This document shows positions 33,822 through 42,270 of a DNA stretch of 44,287 bases, piece after piece. The stretch spans positions 218,015 through 262,301 of the forward strand of contig QCMR01000001.1 of assembly GCA_003213595.1 (NCBI GenBank), given 5' to 3'. The DNA is from SAR86 cluster bacterium AG-422-E19. GTDB taxonomy: Bacteria; Pseudomonadota; Gammaproteobacteria; Magnimaribacterales; AG-339-G14. Every line of letters starts with the position of its first letter. Position 1 is the stretch's first letter. A program made the translations under genes and the position numbers. The notes beneath the pieces are model-generated. The model saw only the letters and a program-made list of their open reading frames with translations, was not told the DNA's origin and made no database searches.

Positions 33822-34622
33822 ATGAAAAGCTTTGCAATAACTTTATCCGCTCTTTTTTTGGTTTTTGCTTGCAGTTCAGCTGAAGACGAGATAGATCTTT
33901 CATTTTCCAATCTTGGTTCGGATGAATATCCGCAAATGTTTTATATGGAGTATGTCCCTTGTCAAGAAGGTGTTTATTACACTGCAGAAAACTTTAGAAA
34001 TGAAGTTTTGCCTGAATGGCAAGATTTATTGGTGGAGGTAAATTCACCATTGGTATCTTCTTATGGTATCCAACATGTTCAAAGGCTATCTTCAGATAAC
34101 GAAGACGGCTTTTGGCAGTTGATATGGAATACTAAAGCTGAGGCCGAAGCAGCATGGGAAACATGGAACTCGAATGAAAACGTAGCAGCCTGGACAGAAG
34201 ACACAGCTGAGATACTCTTTTGTGATGGTGAAAATAAATTTTCGTTTGATGCTTACATAGCAAGAGCAAATGATACTTTTGGAGAGTTTGAAACTTCCAG
34301 CTTTACCTCTGAATATTTTCAGTGCTTGTACAAAGAAGGTAAAGAGGGAGCCGATCTTAGAGAGGTAATTGGACAGCTCGATGAGTTTTTGACAGATGCA
34401 AACTCTCTTCCTGGACCTTTCAGTTATGTAATTTTGGGCCCTGATTATGAAACGGATGAAGTAGACTTTTTTTGGGGAAACTTTTATCAATCTGAGGAAG
34501 CAAGACAGGCTTTTGATTCAGAGTGGCAAAAGCTTGATCCAGACGTAGAAGATAATTGGAACATGATTTCAGACTGCCAAGAGCCAAGATATTATAATTC
34601 TGCTGAGGTACCTACCAGTTAA
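33822..34622 (+). CDS. Two-repeat lipoprotein, partner of the preceding gene
   Basis: A 266-aa lipoprotein: signal peptide with lipobox VFAC (Cys17). Two halves again repeat: QMFYMEYVPCQEG with WQLIWNTKAEAEAAWETW, and SEYFQCLYKEGKEG with DFFWGNFYQSEEARQAFDSEW. Each half has one Cys in its first strand, (V/Q)PCQEG and FQCLYKEG, a Trp-rich strand, and a second Cys near its end (LFCDG and SDCQEP), so disulfides are plausible. The layout is that of the two exported proteins at 28758 and 33082. It starts 2 bases after the preceding stop and is convergent with the kinase gene (3-base gap). Confidence 0.75.
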   Translation: MKSFAITLSALFLVFACSSAEDEIDLSFSNLGSDEYPQMFYMEYVPCQEGVYYTAENFRNEVLPEWQDLLVEVNSPLVSSYGIQHVQRLSSDNEDGFWQLIWNTKAEAEAAWETWNSNENVAAWTEDTAEILFCDGENKFSFDAYIARANDTFGEFETSSFTSEYFQCLYKEGKEGADLREVIGQLDEFLTDANSLPGPFSYVILGPDYETDEVDFFWGNFYQSEEARQAFDSEWQKLDPDVEDNWNMISDCQEPRYYNSAEVPTS

Positions 34623-34625
34623 GAA

Positions 34626-35522
34626 TTATTTAGTTTTCAAAAAAGCTAAACAACCATAAATACCAGGTTCGTCCTCCAGAAGGAGGTCAACCTGGATTTC
34701 TTCTATCAGCTGAGAATATTTAGGATTTATTCTTGAGGAAAAGTAATTAAGTATCTTTTCTGAAGTCAAAATTGATTTGAGGCTATTTAACATAGCTCCT
34801 CCTAAAATTACTCTTTTACACGCGAAGGACAAGACTAGATCATCAATAATTGTAATTAGGGTTTTCAAAAAATTATTTACTATAAAGAGCGCATCTTCAT
34901 TCCTTTCAAGGGCCAAAGTAATAATTTTTTCAGAGGAAAGTTTTTTTCCAAACTTCTCCTCATAAAGTATTTCTATTCCTGGTCCGCTTAAAATATTTTC
35001 AAGAGAAAGGAATTTCTCACTACTTTCTATACCAAAACTTTCCATCATGCTTTTGGTTGTACTCAGGACATTTCCAAATTCCGTAGGAATAATTTGATCA
35101 TCAATAATTAGCGTTACACCAAGACCCGTTCCAGGACCAATTAATAGAGTATTCTTATTCGAGGGAAAATTACCTTTAATTGATAAAAAAGATTTTTTTT
35201 TCATTTCACTGAGAGAAAAAGCTACCGCCTCCCAATCATTTAAAAGTAGACATTTTTTTATGTTGAGAGTGGCTTCTAGTTCGCTTGAATTAATTAGCAA
35301 ATTTCTATTCGTAAGATTTATAGAGCCTTGATTATTTGGACCTGCTGCTGCAATAACCAAATATTCAATTTTACTTTCTGCCCCGTTTAGTAATTTTGTG
35401 ATAAGAGGTATAAATTCTTTATCAGAAATTTTTTCTTTTGAAATTTTAGACAAGGCATTATTTATAAAAAACGCATGCCTGACGTTTGTTCCACCAAGAT
35501 CTATTAAAAGAGCGTTTTTCAT
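34626..35522 (-). CDS. Glucokinase-family sugar kinase (ROK-unrelated Glk type)
   Basis: A 298-aa kinase of the bacterial Glk (PF02685) type that would phosphorylate glucose or a related hexose. The phosphate-1 loop LIDLGGTNVR is at 6-15, AGPNNQGSINLTNRN (60-74) and the catalytic LNDWEAVA with Asp96 follow, then GPGTGLG (129-135). In the family, PGEGGH follows about 15 residues later; here it is PTEFGN (146-151), so the sugar-contacting loop differs and specificity is uncertain. It has an ATGA overlap with an upstream 38-aa ORF. Confidence 0.82.
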   Translation of the reverse strand: MKNALLIDLGGTNVRHAFFINNALSKISKEKISDKEFIPLITKLLNGAESKIEYLVIAAAGPNNQGSINLTNRNLLINSSELEATLNIKKCLLLNDWEAVAFSLSEMKKKSFLSIKGNFPSNKNTLLIGPGTGLGVTLIIDDQIIPTEFGNVLSTTKSMMESFGIESSEKFLSLENILSGPGIEILYEEKFGKKLSSEKIITLALERNEDALFIVNNFLKTLITIIDDLVLSFACKRVILGGAMLNSLKSILTSEKILNYFSSRINPKYSQLIEEIQVDLLLEDEPGIYGCLAFLKTK

Positions 35523-35635
35523 TTTTTATCTTTGTAATACCTTCGGAACATATGACTACCGACGGCTACAAAGATAAACCACACAAATGAGAACGTAAAG
35601 AAGAATACGTTAGCCAAAAATGTAGGATTTTCCAT
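35519..35635 (-). CDS. Possible 38-aa single-pass membrane protein upstream of the kinase
   Basis: ATG at 35635 to TGA at 35521-35519 encodes 38 aa: MENPTFLANV, a continuous hydrophobic aromatic helix (about 7-27, FFFTFSFVWFIFVAVG), then a basic end (RRYYKDKK). This is the form of a real N-out/C-in micro-membrane protein. Its stop overlaps the kinase start by ATGA, a typical coupling arrangement. No clear Shine-Dalgarno precedes it. Function unknown. Confidence 0.55.
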   Translation of the reverse strand: MENPTFLANVFFFTFSFVWFIFVAVGSHMFRRYYKDKK

Positions 35636-35716
35636 AAAAGAGAGTTATTAACTCAAATTAAATTAAGCTTATAAAGAGGGTAGTGATTTAAATTCTATTA
35701 ATATTACAATGTACAG

Positions 35717-36154
35717 ATGAAATTATACCCACCACATTATTTACTGGTCCTTTCACTATGCATGCTCGTCACTTGGTACTTCGGAAAGTCTTCTTCACAG
35801 ACCTTGCCTCTTATCTTGGTTGGACTTGGCCTCATTGGATTGGGATTTTTATTAGCTTTTAATTCAATTGCAAGATTTATAAAAGCAAAGACTGGCGTTG
35901 TTCCATTTAGTGAATCTACTACTTTGATTACAGAGGGTTTTTATAAATACACAAGAAACCCAATGTATGTTGGTATGAATTCTTTTTTATTAGGATTATT
36001 GATCATCCTAAATAATCCAATTAATTTAATCTTTTTAATTATTTTCTTTTTTATCGTAAGAAATTTGTTTGTCATTAAAGAAGAGGTGCAGATGGAAGAG
36101 ACTTTCGGAGAAGATTATTTAACTTATAAAGGAAAGGTAAGACGCTGGTTGTAA
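35717..36154 (+). CDS. Isoprenylcysteine carboxyl methyltransferase (ICMT)-family membrane protein
   Basis: A 145-aa membrane methyltransferase-like protein with about four helices. The SAM-binding part is at the C-terminal half: TEGFYKYTRNPMYVGM (about 73-88) and FGEDYLTYKGKVRRWL (130-145), the ICMT/phospholipid methyltransferase pattern. Bacteria lack prenylated CAAX proteins, so the substrate is unknown; lipids or small molecules are likely. No Shine-Dalgarno is evident at the ATG. It is convergent with the saccharopine-dehydrogenase-like gene (4-base gap). Confidence 0.85.
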   Translation: MKLYPPHYLLVLSLCMLVTWYFGKSSSQTLPLILVGLGLIGLGFLLAFNSIARFIKAKTGVVPFSESTTLITEGFYKYTRNPMYVGMNSFLLGLLIILNNPINLIFLIIFFFIVRNLFVIKEEVQMEETFGEDYLTYKGKVRRWL

Positions 36155-36158
36155 AAAT

Positions 36159-37319
36159 CTAGTTGACTGTTTCTTGAGTTATTATTGTCTTAATTTGGGC
36201 ACCATCTCCCAGAAAACCACTTAATTCATCAAAGAAGTTATCGGGATCTAGTCCGCATGCTTCAGGAGCTAATACTCCAAATTTAGTAATTTTTTTCTCA
36301 AGTAACATTTTCAATCCGCACGCCAATGGAAAGCCAGTTGCTGCACCCATAGACATATTTTCTTCAAAACCATCTAGCGTAACAGCAACAATAGTTTCAG
36401 TTTCGTTTTTCAAACCCTGGGCCAGTCCATAAACCTCAGGCAGGGAATTTAAAATATCCTTGGGCTTACTCACATTATTTCTTTCAAGTTGTTCCAATAT
36501 CTTTGCTGCTTGACTTTTTGAGAGCAGCTTTATTTCAATGAAGAATCTAATCATTTTGAAGACCAAAACATTAACTAATTCGTTACCATGCATTAAATTC
36601 AAGCTTGTTGAAATGTCTGGATAGTGATGAGGGAAAGTTATTGCTTCAGGATGACCGAAAATACTTGCTTTAAATTTACCTAACTGAGGATATTGAACAT
36701 TTACTTTTGTTAAGGGCCTTACCATTTTAAATTTTTTATTCATATAAATTTTAACTTGTCCTATCATCTGTTCAATCCCATGCTCCATTGCAGCATTGGC
36801 TCCCGTTTGAGAACTTTCTTCTTCTGGCTTTGCCCCAGAGACATCCCAGCCTGTATAAACATTTGAAACTTTATCCAACTCATTCATAGCTTTCAAAGCA
36901 AGCATATTAGTTATGCCAGGACTAGCTCCTAATCCTAAAATAGCAATCTTGTTTTTTTCCTCAGCTAATTTATTCAGGGAAAACATTTTTTCAGTTGGCT
37001 CCCAATCGTCACATATATCCAAATAATGACAATTTTGCTCTAACGCAGTCTCTAAGATTGGGTAAGCAAGCTTAAAAAATGGCCCTGTGAGATTAAGAAC
37101 TACGTCTGCGGAGGCTGTAACTTTTCTAAGTGAATCTTTGTCTAAAACATTTAGGCCTATTCCGGTAATCCTGTCATCTTTGAAGGATTTAGCATAATCA
37201 GAAGCGGCAGTTTCGTTTATATCGGCGATAGTTATAGAATCAATTCCATCTATAGAGCTGACTGCGGAGGAAGCAAATCTTCCCATTCCACCACTACCTC
37301 CTAAAACCAAAACTTTCAT
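36159..37319 (-). CDS. Saccharopine dehydrogenase-like NAD(P)-binding protein
   Basis: A 386-aa oxidoreductase-like protein. The Rossmann motif LGGSGGMGRFA occupies 6-16, followed by ITIADIN (about 34-40) and DVVLNLTGPFF (about 73-83); GLGASPGITNMLALKAM (about 130-146) is characteristic of the saccharopine dehydrogenase C-terminal domain family. In bacteria these proteins often act on carboxynorspermidine, lysine derivatives or unknown substrates, and the specific reaction here is unclear. It is a single-gene unit, divergent from the esterase gene with 101 bases between. Confidence 0.82.
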   Translation of the reverse strand: MKVLVLGGSGGMGRFASSAVSSIDGIDSITIADINETAASDYAKSFKDDRITGIGLNVLDKDSLRKVTASADVVLNLTGPFFKLAYPILETALEQNCHYLDICDDWEPTEKMFSLNKLAEEKNKIAILGLGASPGITNMLALKAMNELDKVSNVYTGWDVSGAKPEEESSQTGANAAMEHGIEQMIGQVKIYMNKKFKMVRPLTKVNVQYPQLGKFKASIFGHPEAITFPHHYPDISTSLNLMHGNELVNVLVFKMIRFFIEIKLLSKSQAAKILEQLERNNVSKPKDILNSLPEVYGLAQGLKNETETIVAVTLDGFEENMSMGAATGFPLACGLKMLLEKKITKFGVLAPEACGLDPDNFFDELSGFLGDGAQIKTIITQETVN

Positions 37320-37420
37320 AAAGAACCATTTAACATCAGCTTAGGGTATTTTAAAAGTTTTAGAAAATTGATAAGTTTATTTTCTTATCAATAAGAATTA
37401 ATAAAAGGGAAGGAAACAGA

Positions 37421-38455
37421 ATGGCTAATAAAATCACAGAAGATCCAAGAATAGATCCAAGAATCAAAGAACAATTTAAAGATATTGATTTTCCTGAACT
37501 CATGGCTGGCAGCGTCTCTAGAGAAGAGATGTTAGCTAAGGTCAATAGCGAAGAGGGACAAACGGAACTCATGATCTACGAGGCTATTTTTAATGACCCT
37601 AGGCTCGATAATGCAATTTCATCAGATGGACTTAAAAATGAAACCATAGAAATCGAGTCGAAACCAGACAGTAATAAAATAAAACTTTTAAATATACGAC
37701 CTGATAATAACGATGTACTTCCTTGCGTTTACTATATTCATGGTGGCGGTATGGAGATTGGTTCTTGTTTTTACAAGCTATACCAAGCCTTTGGTAGATT
37801 GATTGCTCATCAAAATATTTCAGTAATCATGGTAGATTTTAGAAATGCCAGAGTGCCATCATCAGCTCCAGAAGTAGCGCCTTTCCCAGCAGGACTAAAT
37901 GATTGTGTTTCAGGTTTTGATTACATCAAAACCAACGCAAAAAAACTTAATATCGATTCAGAAAGAATTGTAATTTCAGGAGAAAGTGGTGGAGGAAATT
38001 TGACTCTTGCAACGGGAATGAAATTATCTCAAGAAGGTAGGTCAAATGAAGTCAAAGGTCTTTATGCTTTATGTCCTTACATTGCAGGAATTTGGCCATT
38101 ACCTGAAAATCCTTCTTCTGCAGAAAATAACGGCATCATGCTTGATTTGCATAACGATCATGGCGCTGTGGTTTATGGTATTGAAGACTGGGAAAAGCGT
38201 AATCCTCTCGCCTGGCCAGGTTTTGCTAAAGAGGAAGATGTAAAGGATTTGCCCAAAACTTTTATAAGCGTTAACGAGTGTGATCCTTTGAGAGATGAGG
38301 GTATAAATTTTTATAGATTGCTCAGAAGGGCGAACGTTGAAGCTCAGTGTAGAGTATTATCTGGAACCATTCATGGGACAGATATCATGGTGCTCTCTTG
38401 TCCAGAAGTTAGTTTAGAAACGGCAAGAAGTATTGCTGCCTTTACTGGAGATTAA
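37421..38455 (+). CDS. Hormone-sensitive-lipase-type alpha/beta hydrolase
   Basis: A 344-aa serine esterase of family IV. HGGG (107-110) is the oxyanion motif, GESGGG (187-192) holds the nucleophile Ser189, Asp lies in NECDPLRDEG and His in GTIHGTD near the C-terminus. The N-terminus carries the direct echo DPRIDPRIKEQ (8-18). No signal peptide, so it is cytoplasmic. GGGAAGGAA lies before the ATG. It ends directly against the opposite-strand HXXEE gene (TAA|TTA) with no terminator. Confidence 0.88.
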   Translation: MANKITEDPRIDPRIKEQFKDIDFPELMAGSVSREEMLAKVNSEEGQTELMIYEAIFNDPRLDNAISSDGLKNETIEIESKPDSNKIKLLNIRPDNNDVLPCVYYIHGGGMEIGSCFYKLYQAFGRLIAHQNISVIMVDFRNARVPSSAPEVAPFPAGLNDCVSGFDYIKTNAKKLNIDSERIVISGESGGGNLTLATGMKLSQEGRSNEVKGLYALCPYIAGIWPLPENPSSAENNGIMLDLHNDHGAVVYGIEDWEKRNPLAWPGFAKEEDVKDLPKTFISVNECDPLRDEGINFYRLLRRANVEAQCRVLSGTIHGTDIMVLSCPEVSLETARSIAAFTGD

Positions 38456-39034
38456 TTAAAAAATATTAACCAGCCAGATAAGTAGATAGTGTCCTATGAA
38501 TCCATAGAGGCTGATTGCAACAATTGGTTTGTTGGAAAGGCCATGTTCTTTGTTAAATAAAATTGCATATACAAAAAGCGGAATGTAAAAGAACAAGGAG
38601 CTTACCATTCCTGGACTAAAGATATTTTGCGCTGTAGAAATACCAATATGAAAGCTTGCGTTTGCCATAGTGAGAGCATTATTAAAAAGAAAAAATATTC
38701 CAAATATTTTTTCCGATCTGGCTCTCGATATGACTAATGCAGGTAACAGAATCAGATAAGGCATTAGGTTTAGCAAAGTAACTTCCATTGGCGAAATATC
38801 CATTCCATTTCTATATGCCCAATTTAAAAAATGGTAGTAATCGCCAAATAAAAGAGGGGATAAAACGTACTCTTCAAACTGATGAGTAGAAAGCGCTAAC
38901 AAAGGTAAAAGGGCAAGAAGATACTTACTCTTAGCTCGATAAAGATAAATACAAATTCCTAAAAAAATGAGAAAAGAAATTGTAAAAAAGTTTTGCATCA
39001 GCAAAACCAGAGGCGCATTAAACGTTGGATTCAT
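38456..39034 (-). CDS. HXXEE-domain membrane protein
   Basis: A 192-aa protein with about six hydrophobic segments. HQFEEY at 51-56 is the HxxEE motif of the family (PF13787); later NASFHIG and GHYLLI supply further His residues, so a metal site within the membrane is possible. The ATG at 39034 overlaps the HupE stop as TAATG; an in-frame ATG six codons earlier lies inside HupE and is less likely. It is the last gene of the DUF3604-amidase-PPIase-HupE operon. Function not established. Confidence 0.8.
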   Translation of the reverse strand: MNPTFNAPLVLLMQNFFTISFLIFLGICIYLYRAKSKYLLALLPLLALSTHQFEEYVLSPLLFGDYYHFLNWAYRNGMDISPMEVTLLNLMPYLILLPALVISRARSEKIFGIFFLFNNALTMANASFHIGISTAQNIFSPGMVSSLFFYIPLFVYAILFNKEHGLSNKPIVAISLYGFIGHYLLIWLVNIF

Positions 39035-39981
39035 TAGGCGACAATACCCCAAATTCTAGTCATAAACCAAAAACAACCCATACCACCAATTCCATAAGTT
39101 ACAAGACTTCGAAATAGATTTTTAAGATCCACTTTATTAAGTAAGAAAATAATTATTCCTACAACAGGAATAATCATAAGCTGCCCAATCTCAATTCCTA
39201 TATTGAAGAACAATAAAGAAAGAAAAAGCTGATCATTGGCTATTCCGATCTCAGATAATGCTCCAGCAAAACCAAATCCATGTAAGAGACCAAAACCAAA
39301 AGCCATCAACCATGGTCTTTTTATTTCAGACTCTGCCTTAGTTAATTCATATGCCAAATATATGATCGTCAATGCGATCAAGGCTTCAGTGCTAGCTGAC
39401 GGAAGTTTAAAGATACCTAAGACAGAAATTGCAAGAGTAATACTGTGTGCCAAAGTAAACGCTGTTATTGTTTTAAACAATGGAATAAATCCTGAAATTA
39501 AAAAAATTAGCCCCAAAACAAATACGATGTGATCAATTCCACCAAGAAGATGTTCCACTCCCAAGTAAAAATAACCAGCAGGATAAACTTGTTTTTCTTC
39601 GGGAATGATAATCTCCGGAGCTTTAAGATTCATCAAGCCTTCAAACCTGTCTCCATCGAAATGATTTACCGTCACTAAGGCATCGTTAAGAATGCTCAAA
39701 CCACTTACTTGAATCGCTTTTCCCTTTAGCGTCTCAGTACATTTCAAATTTATTTTTTCCGAAATGTATTTCCCTTGCCTAAAGGGTAGCTCTTTCTCGA
39801 TTTCACAAATTTCAGGAAAAGTAAGTTCTGGAGAGGTGCCAAGGTTTTTTATTGGCGTCATCCAAAGGGCTTCGTATTCAAGCTCTTTGGTCTCATCTAT
39901 TAATAAATGAGCAGGATTGAATTCATGGGCAAAAAAAGCAGAAGAAAAAAAGACAAATAAAGAAACTAAAACTCTAGTCAT
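39034..39981 (-). CDS. HupE/UreJ-type membrane protein
   Basis: A 315-aa protein with signal peptide (about 1-18, AFFA|HEFNP), a periplasmic domain of about 110 residues and a C-terminal part of about seven helices. The membrane part has the HupE/UreJ_2 motifs YLGVEHLLGGIDHIVFVLGL (about 137-156), FTLAHSITLA, GLLHGFGFAGAL and FNIGIEIGQL. The conserved His/Asp/Glu residues suggest a metal-transport role (nickel or cobalt in relatives such as HupE), but no nickel enzyme is nearby. It overlaps the isomerase gene by 8 bases and the HXXEE gene by TAATG. Confidence 0.85.
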   Translation of the reverse strand: MTRVLVSLFVFFSSAFFAHEFNPAHLLIDETKELEYEALWMTPIKNLGTSPELTFPEICEIEKELPFRQGKYISEKINLKCTETLKGKAIQVSGLSILNDALVTVNHFDGDRFEGLMNLKAPEIIIPEEKQVYPAGYFYLGVEHLLGGIDHIVFVLGLIFLISGFIPLFKTITAFTLAHSITLAISVLGIFKLPSASTEALIALTIIYLAYELTKAESEIKRPWLMAFGFGLLHGFGFAGALSEIGIANDQLFLSLLFFNIGIEIGQLMIIPVVGIIIFLLNKVDLKNLFRSLVTYGIGGMGCFWFMTRIWGIVA

Positions 39982-40780
39982 TAAAGAGGTATTTTGGATT
40001 AATGATTACTTGATATTTATCTCTCAATTCGAACAAATAGGAATCTAAAGTTTTTTGTTTTTCCTCCAAATAAAAATCAACTTCTACCTTTTCTTTTACT
40101 TGATTCAAACTGGGAGTAACGCTTTCAACTTTATTGAGTAGCTTAACAGCATGGAAGCCATACGCTGATTCAACCGGACCTAGCCAGGTATCAAAAATGG
40201 GCTCTTCAAAAACTGCACTAAATTGATTACCAAAATCTCTTTGTATCTCAAATCTGGATTTTTCAACAAAATTTTTCCCAAGCATGAAAGGGTCGCTTTT
40301 AGGCAAAGTATCCTCATTCTCTTGAATAGTTTTTAAAGCTTCTTCTGATCTTTGCTTACCATTTCTCTCCGAAGAAAAGTAAAGATGAGTAAAAGTGAAT
40401 CTTTCAGGAAAAATATATGACTCTAAATTTTTCTCAAAAAATTTCTGAAGTTCATCTGATTTTGGAGGAGCAATTGAAGTTTCTTCTCTTAAAAACGATA
40501 TTTTTTGAGCAAGTCTTCTTTTAATTATGCGATCTTCTAGGTCAAGATTTAATCTCAAAGCTTCTCGATATAAAATCTCTTCTTTGATTACGTCATCAAT
40601 GATGTTTTTGATGTCAGTTCTGGTTGGCGATCTACCAACCTGTAATTCCCAAGCATATATCAAGCTTTCAATCTCTTGGTCGGAGATAAAAATATTTAGT
40701 TCATCCTCATCATAATTGAAAACTAGGTCCAATATTAAGATGACAATACCTATTCCAAAAAAAGCCAATATTTTTTTCAT
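39974..40780 (-). CDS. Membrane-anchored parvulin-like peptidyl-prolyl isomerase
   Basis: A 268-aa protein with an N-terminal anchor (about 4-22), a SurA/PrsA-like helical domain (about 30-105, with DVIKEEILYREALRLNL) and a parvulin-type domain (about 110-240, with FTHLYFS, GPVESAYGFHAVKLLNKVE). The AYGFHAVKLL segment is a typical rotamase motif end. It probably acts in the periplasm as chaperone or isomerase. Position directly before HupE with an 8-base overlap suggests it helps fold or load that protein; this is inference. Confidence 0.82.
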   Translation of the reverse strand: MKKILAFFGIGIVILILDLVFNYDEDELNIFISDQEIESLIYAWELQVGRSPTRTDIKNIIDDVIKEEILYREALRLNLDLEDRIIKRRLAQKISFLREETSIAPPKSDELQKFFEKNLESYIFPERFTFTHLYFSSERNGKQRSEEALKTIQENEDTLPKSDPFMLGKNFVEKSRFEIQRDFGNQFSAVFEEPIFDTWLGPVESAYGFHAVKLLNKVESVTPSLNQVKEKVEVDFYLEEKQKTLDSYLFELRDKYQVIINPKYLFND

Positions 40781-40795
40781 TTGATGTATCTGGAA

Positions 40796-42244
40796 TTATT
40801 GAAGATTAGGCGGTATTTTAAATCCACCTCTCAAATCTCGAACGATTTTAGCAACTTCGATACAAGTCTTATCTTCTAAATAAGGACCTGTTATTTGCAT
40901 TCCAATGGGTAGATTTTTTGAAGACATGCCTATGGGAACATTTGTGCTAGGCAACCCAGCTGAAACTGCAGGACCAGCCCATAAAGTTGCTCTGAGATAT
41001 TCATCGTCTTTGCCGTTTATAGTTAGCTTTCTTTCATGAACTGGATTGTGGTTGTGCTTAAAAGCAGGAGTAATTGAGGTGGGACATAAAATCACATCGT
41101 ATCTTTTAAAGAACTCTCTCCATTTCTGACGCATATTTTGTCTCATGGCATTTACCACTACCCAATCGGCATGTTTTAAAACTGATCCTCTGGCAACTTT
41201 GGCAAGCTCTGACATGTCGTTTGGATCTAAACCTTCATTTAACTTAGCAAGTGTTTCGAATGTTTCTTGCGGAGAGCCAGCTAGCATCAGAGGATTTAAA
41301 AGCTGACTAAAAATTTTGTCGATTTCTTTGAAACTCATGGGGAGTTCAGCTGTTTCAACTTGAGCACCAGCATGTTTTAAATCATCTGCTGTTTCTTTAA
41401 TTAAATTTGCTATTTCATCATCAACTTCAGCATAAGGTTCATCTGGCCAGACGGCAATTTTAAGTTCCTTTATTTTTTTTGTTCTGGCATTTGGCAATTT
41501 AATCTTCCAAGCCGGACTATCCTGTTCTTGGGCTGCAACCAAAACGTCTAATGCAATTTCTAAATCTTCTGGAGATCTAGCAAGAGGTCCAGCAACTGAT
41601 AAACCATTACCAGTTGATATTGAACCGGGCGGAGGAGGCATATGGCCAACCTCGGAAATGATGTTGTAACTTGGCTTGTGTCCAAAAAGGCCACAGAAGT
41701 GAGACGGAACTCTTATGGATCCACCAACATCTGAACCAAGTTCCAAAGGCGTCATGCCCGCAGCCAAAGCTGCTGCAGAGCCTCCCGAAGATCCACCAGG
41801 AGTTCTTTCCAAATCCCAAGGATTATTGGTGGTGCCATAAATTTTATTAAAGCTTTGTAAATCTGAAGACAGAAAAGGCACATTGGTTTTGCCAAAAATG
41901 ATTGCTCCTGCATCAACCAATCTTTGAACTGCCTCTGCGTTTCTTTTTGGAATGTTATCTTGCCAGGCAGGATTCCCTCCTGTCGAAACAATGCCTTCCA
42001 CTTCAAAAGCATCTTTAATGGTCATGGGTAAGCCATGTAAAGAACCCAATTTTGACTTGGAAGCAGTTTTTTTGTCTGCTTCTTTGGCTTTTTCTAAAGC
42101 TCTTTCTGCATCTAATGCGACTACTGCATTAATAGATGGATTTACTTTTTCGACTTGTTTTAAAAAAGACTCAAGAACTTCTTCTGCAGAGACTTCTTTT
42201 TGTTTTATCTTTTTAAGAATCTCATGCGCATTTTCAAAAATCAT
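40796..42244 (-). CDS. Amidase-signature family hydrolase
   Basis: A 482-aa amidase. The Ser-cisSer-Lys triad is present: Lys77 (MTIKDAFE), Ser152 (GGSSGGSAAA, cis-Ser) and nucleophile Ser176 (SDVGGSIRVP). Family members hydrolyse amides, nitrile-derived amides or fatty acid amides. No signal peptide. The usual GatA partners (gatC, gatB) are absent and its sequence lacks a GatA context, so it is more likely a catabolic amidase. It is 26 bases after the DUF3604 gene and 15 bases before the isomerase gene. Confidence 0.92.
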   Translation of the reverse strand: MIFENAHEILKKIKQKEVSAEEVLESFLKQVEKVNPSINAVVALDAERALEKAKEADKKTASKSKLGSLHGLPMTIKDAFEVEGIVSTGGNPAWQDNIPKRNAEAVQRLVDAGAIIFGKTNVPFLSSDLQSFNKIYGTTNNPWDLERTPGGSSGGSAAALAAGMTPLELGSDVGGSIRVPSHFCGLFGHKPSYNIISEVGHMPPPPGSISTGNGLSVAGPLARSPEDLEIALDVLVAAQEQDSPAWKIKLPNARTKKIKELKIAVWPDEPYAEVDDEIANLIKETADDLKHAGAQVETAELPMSFKEIDKIFSQLLNPLMLAGSPQETFETLAKLNEGLDPNDMSELAKVARGSVLKHADWVVVNAMRQNMRQKWREFFKRYDVILCPTSITPAFKHNHNPVHERKLTINGKDDEYLRATLWAGPAVSAGLPSTNVPIGMSSKNLPIGMQITGPYLEDKTCIEVAKIVRDLRGGFKIPPNLQ

Positions 42245-42270
42245 TATGCCAATTAATTCTCTATTAAATA

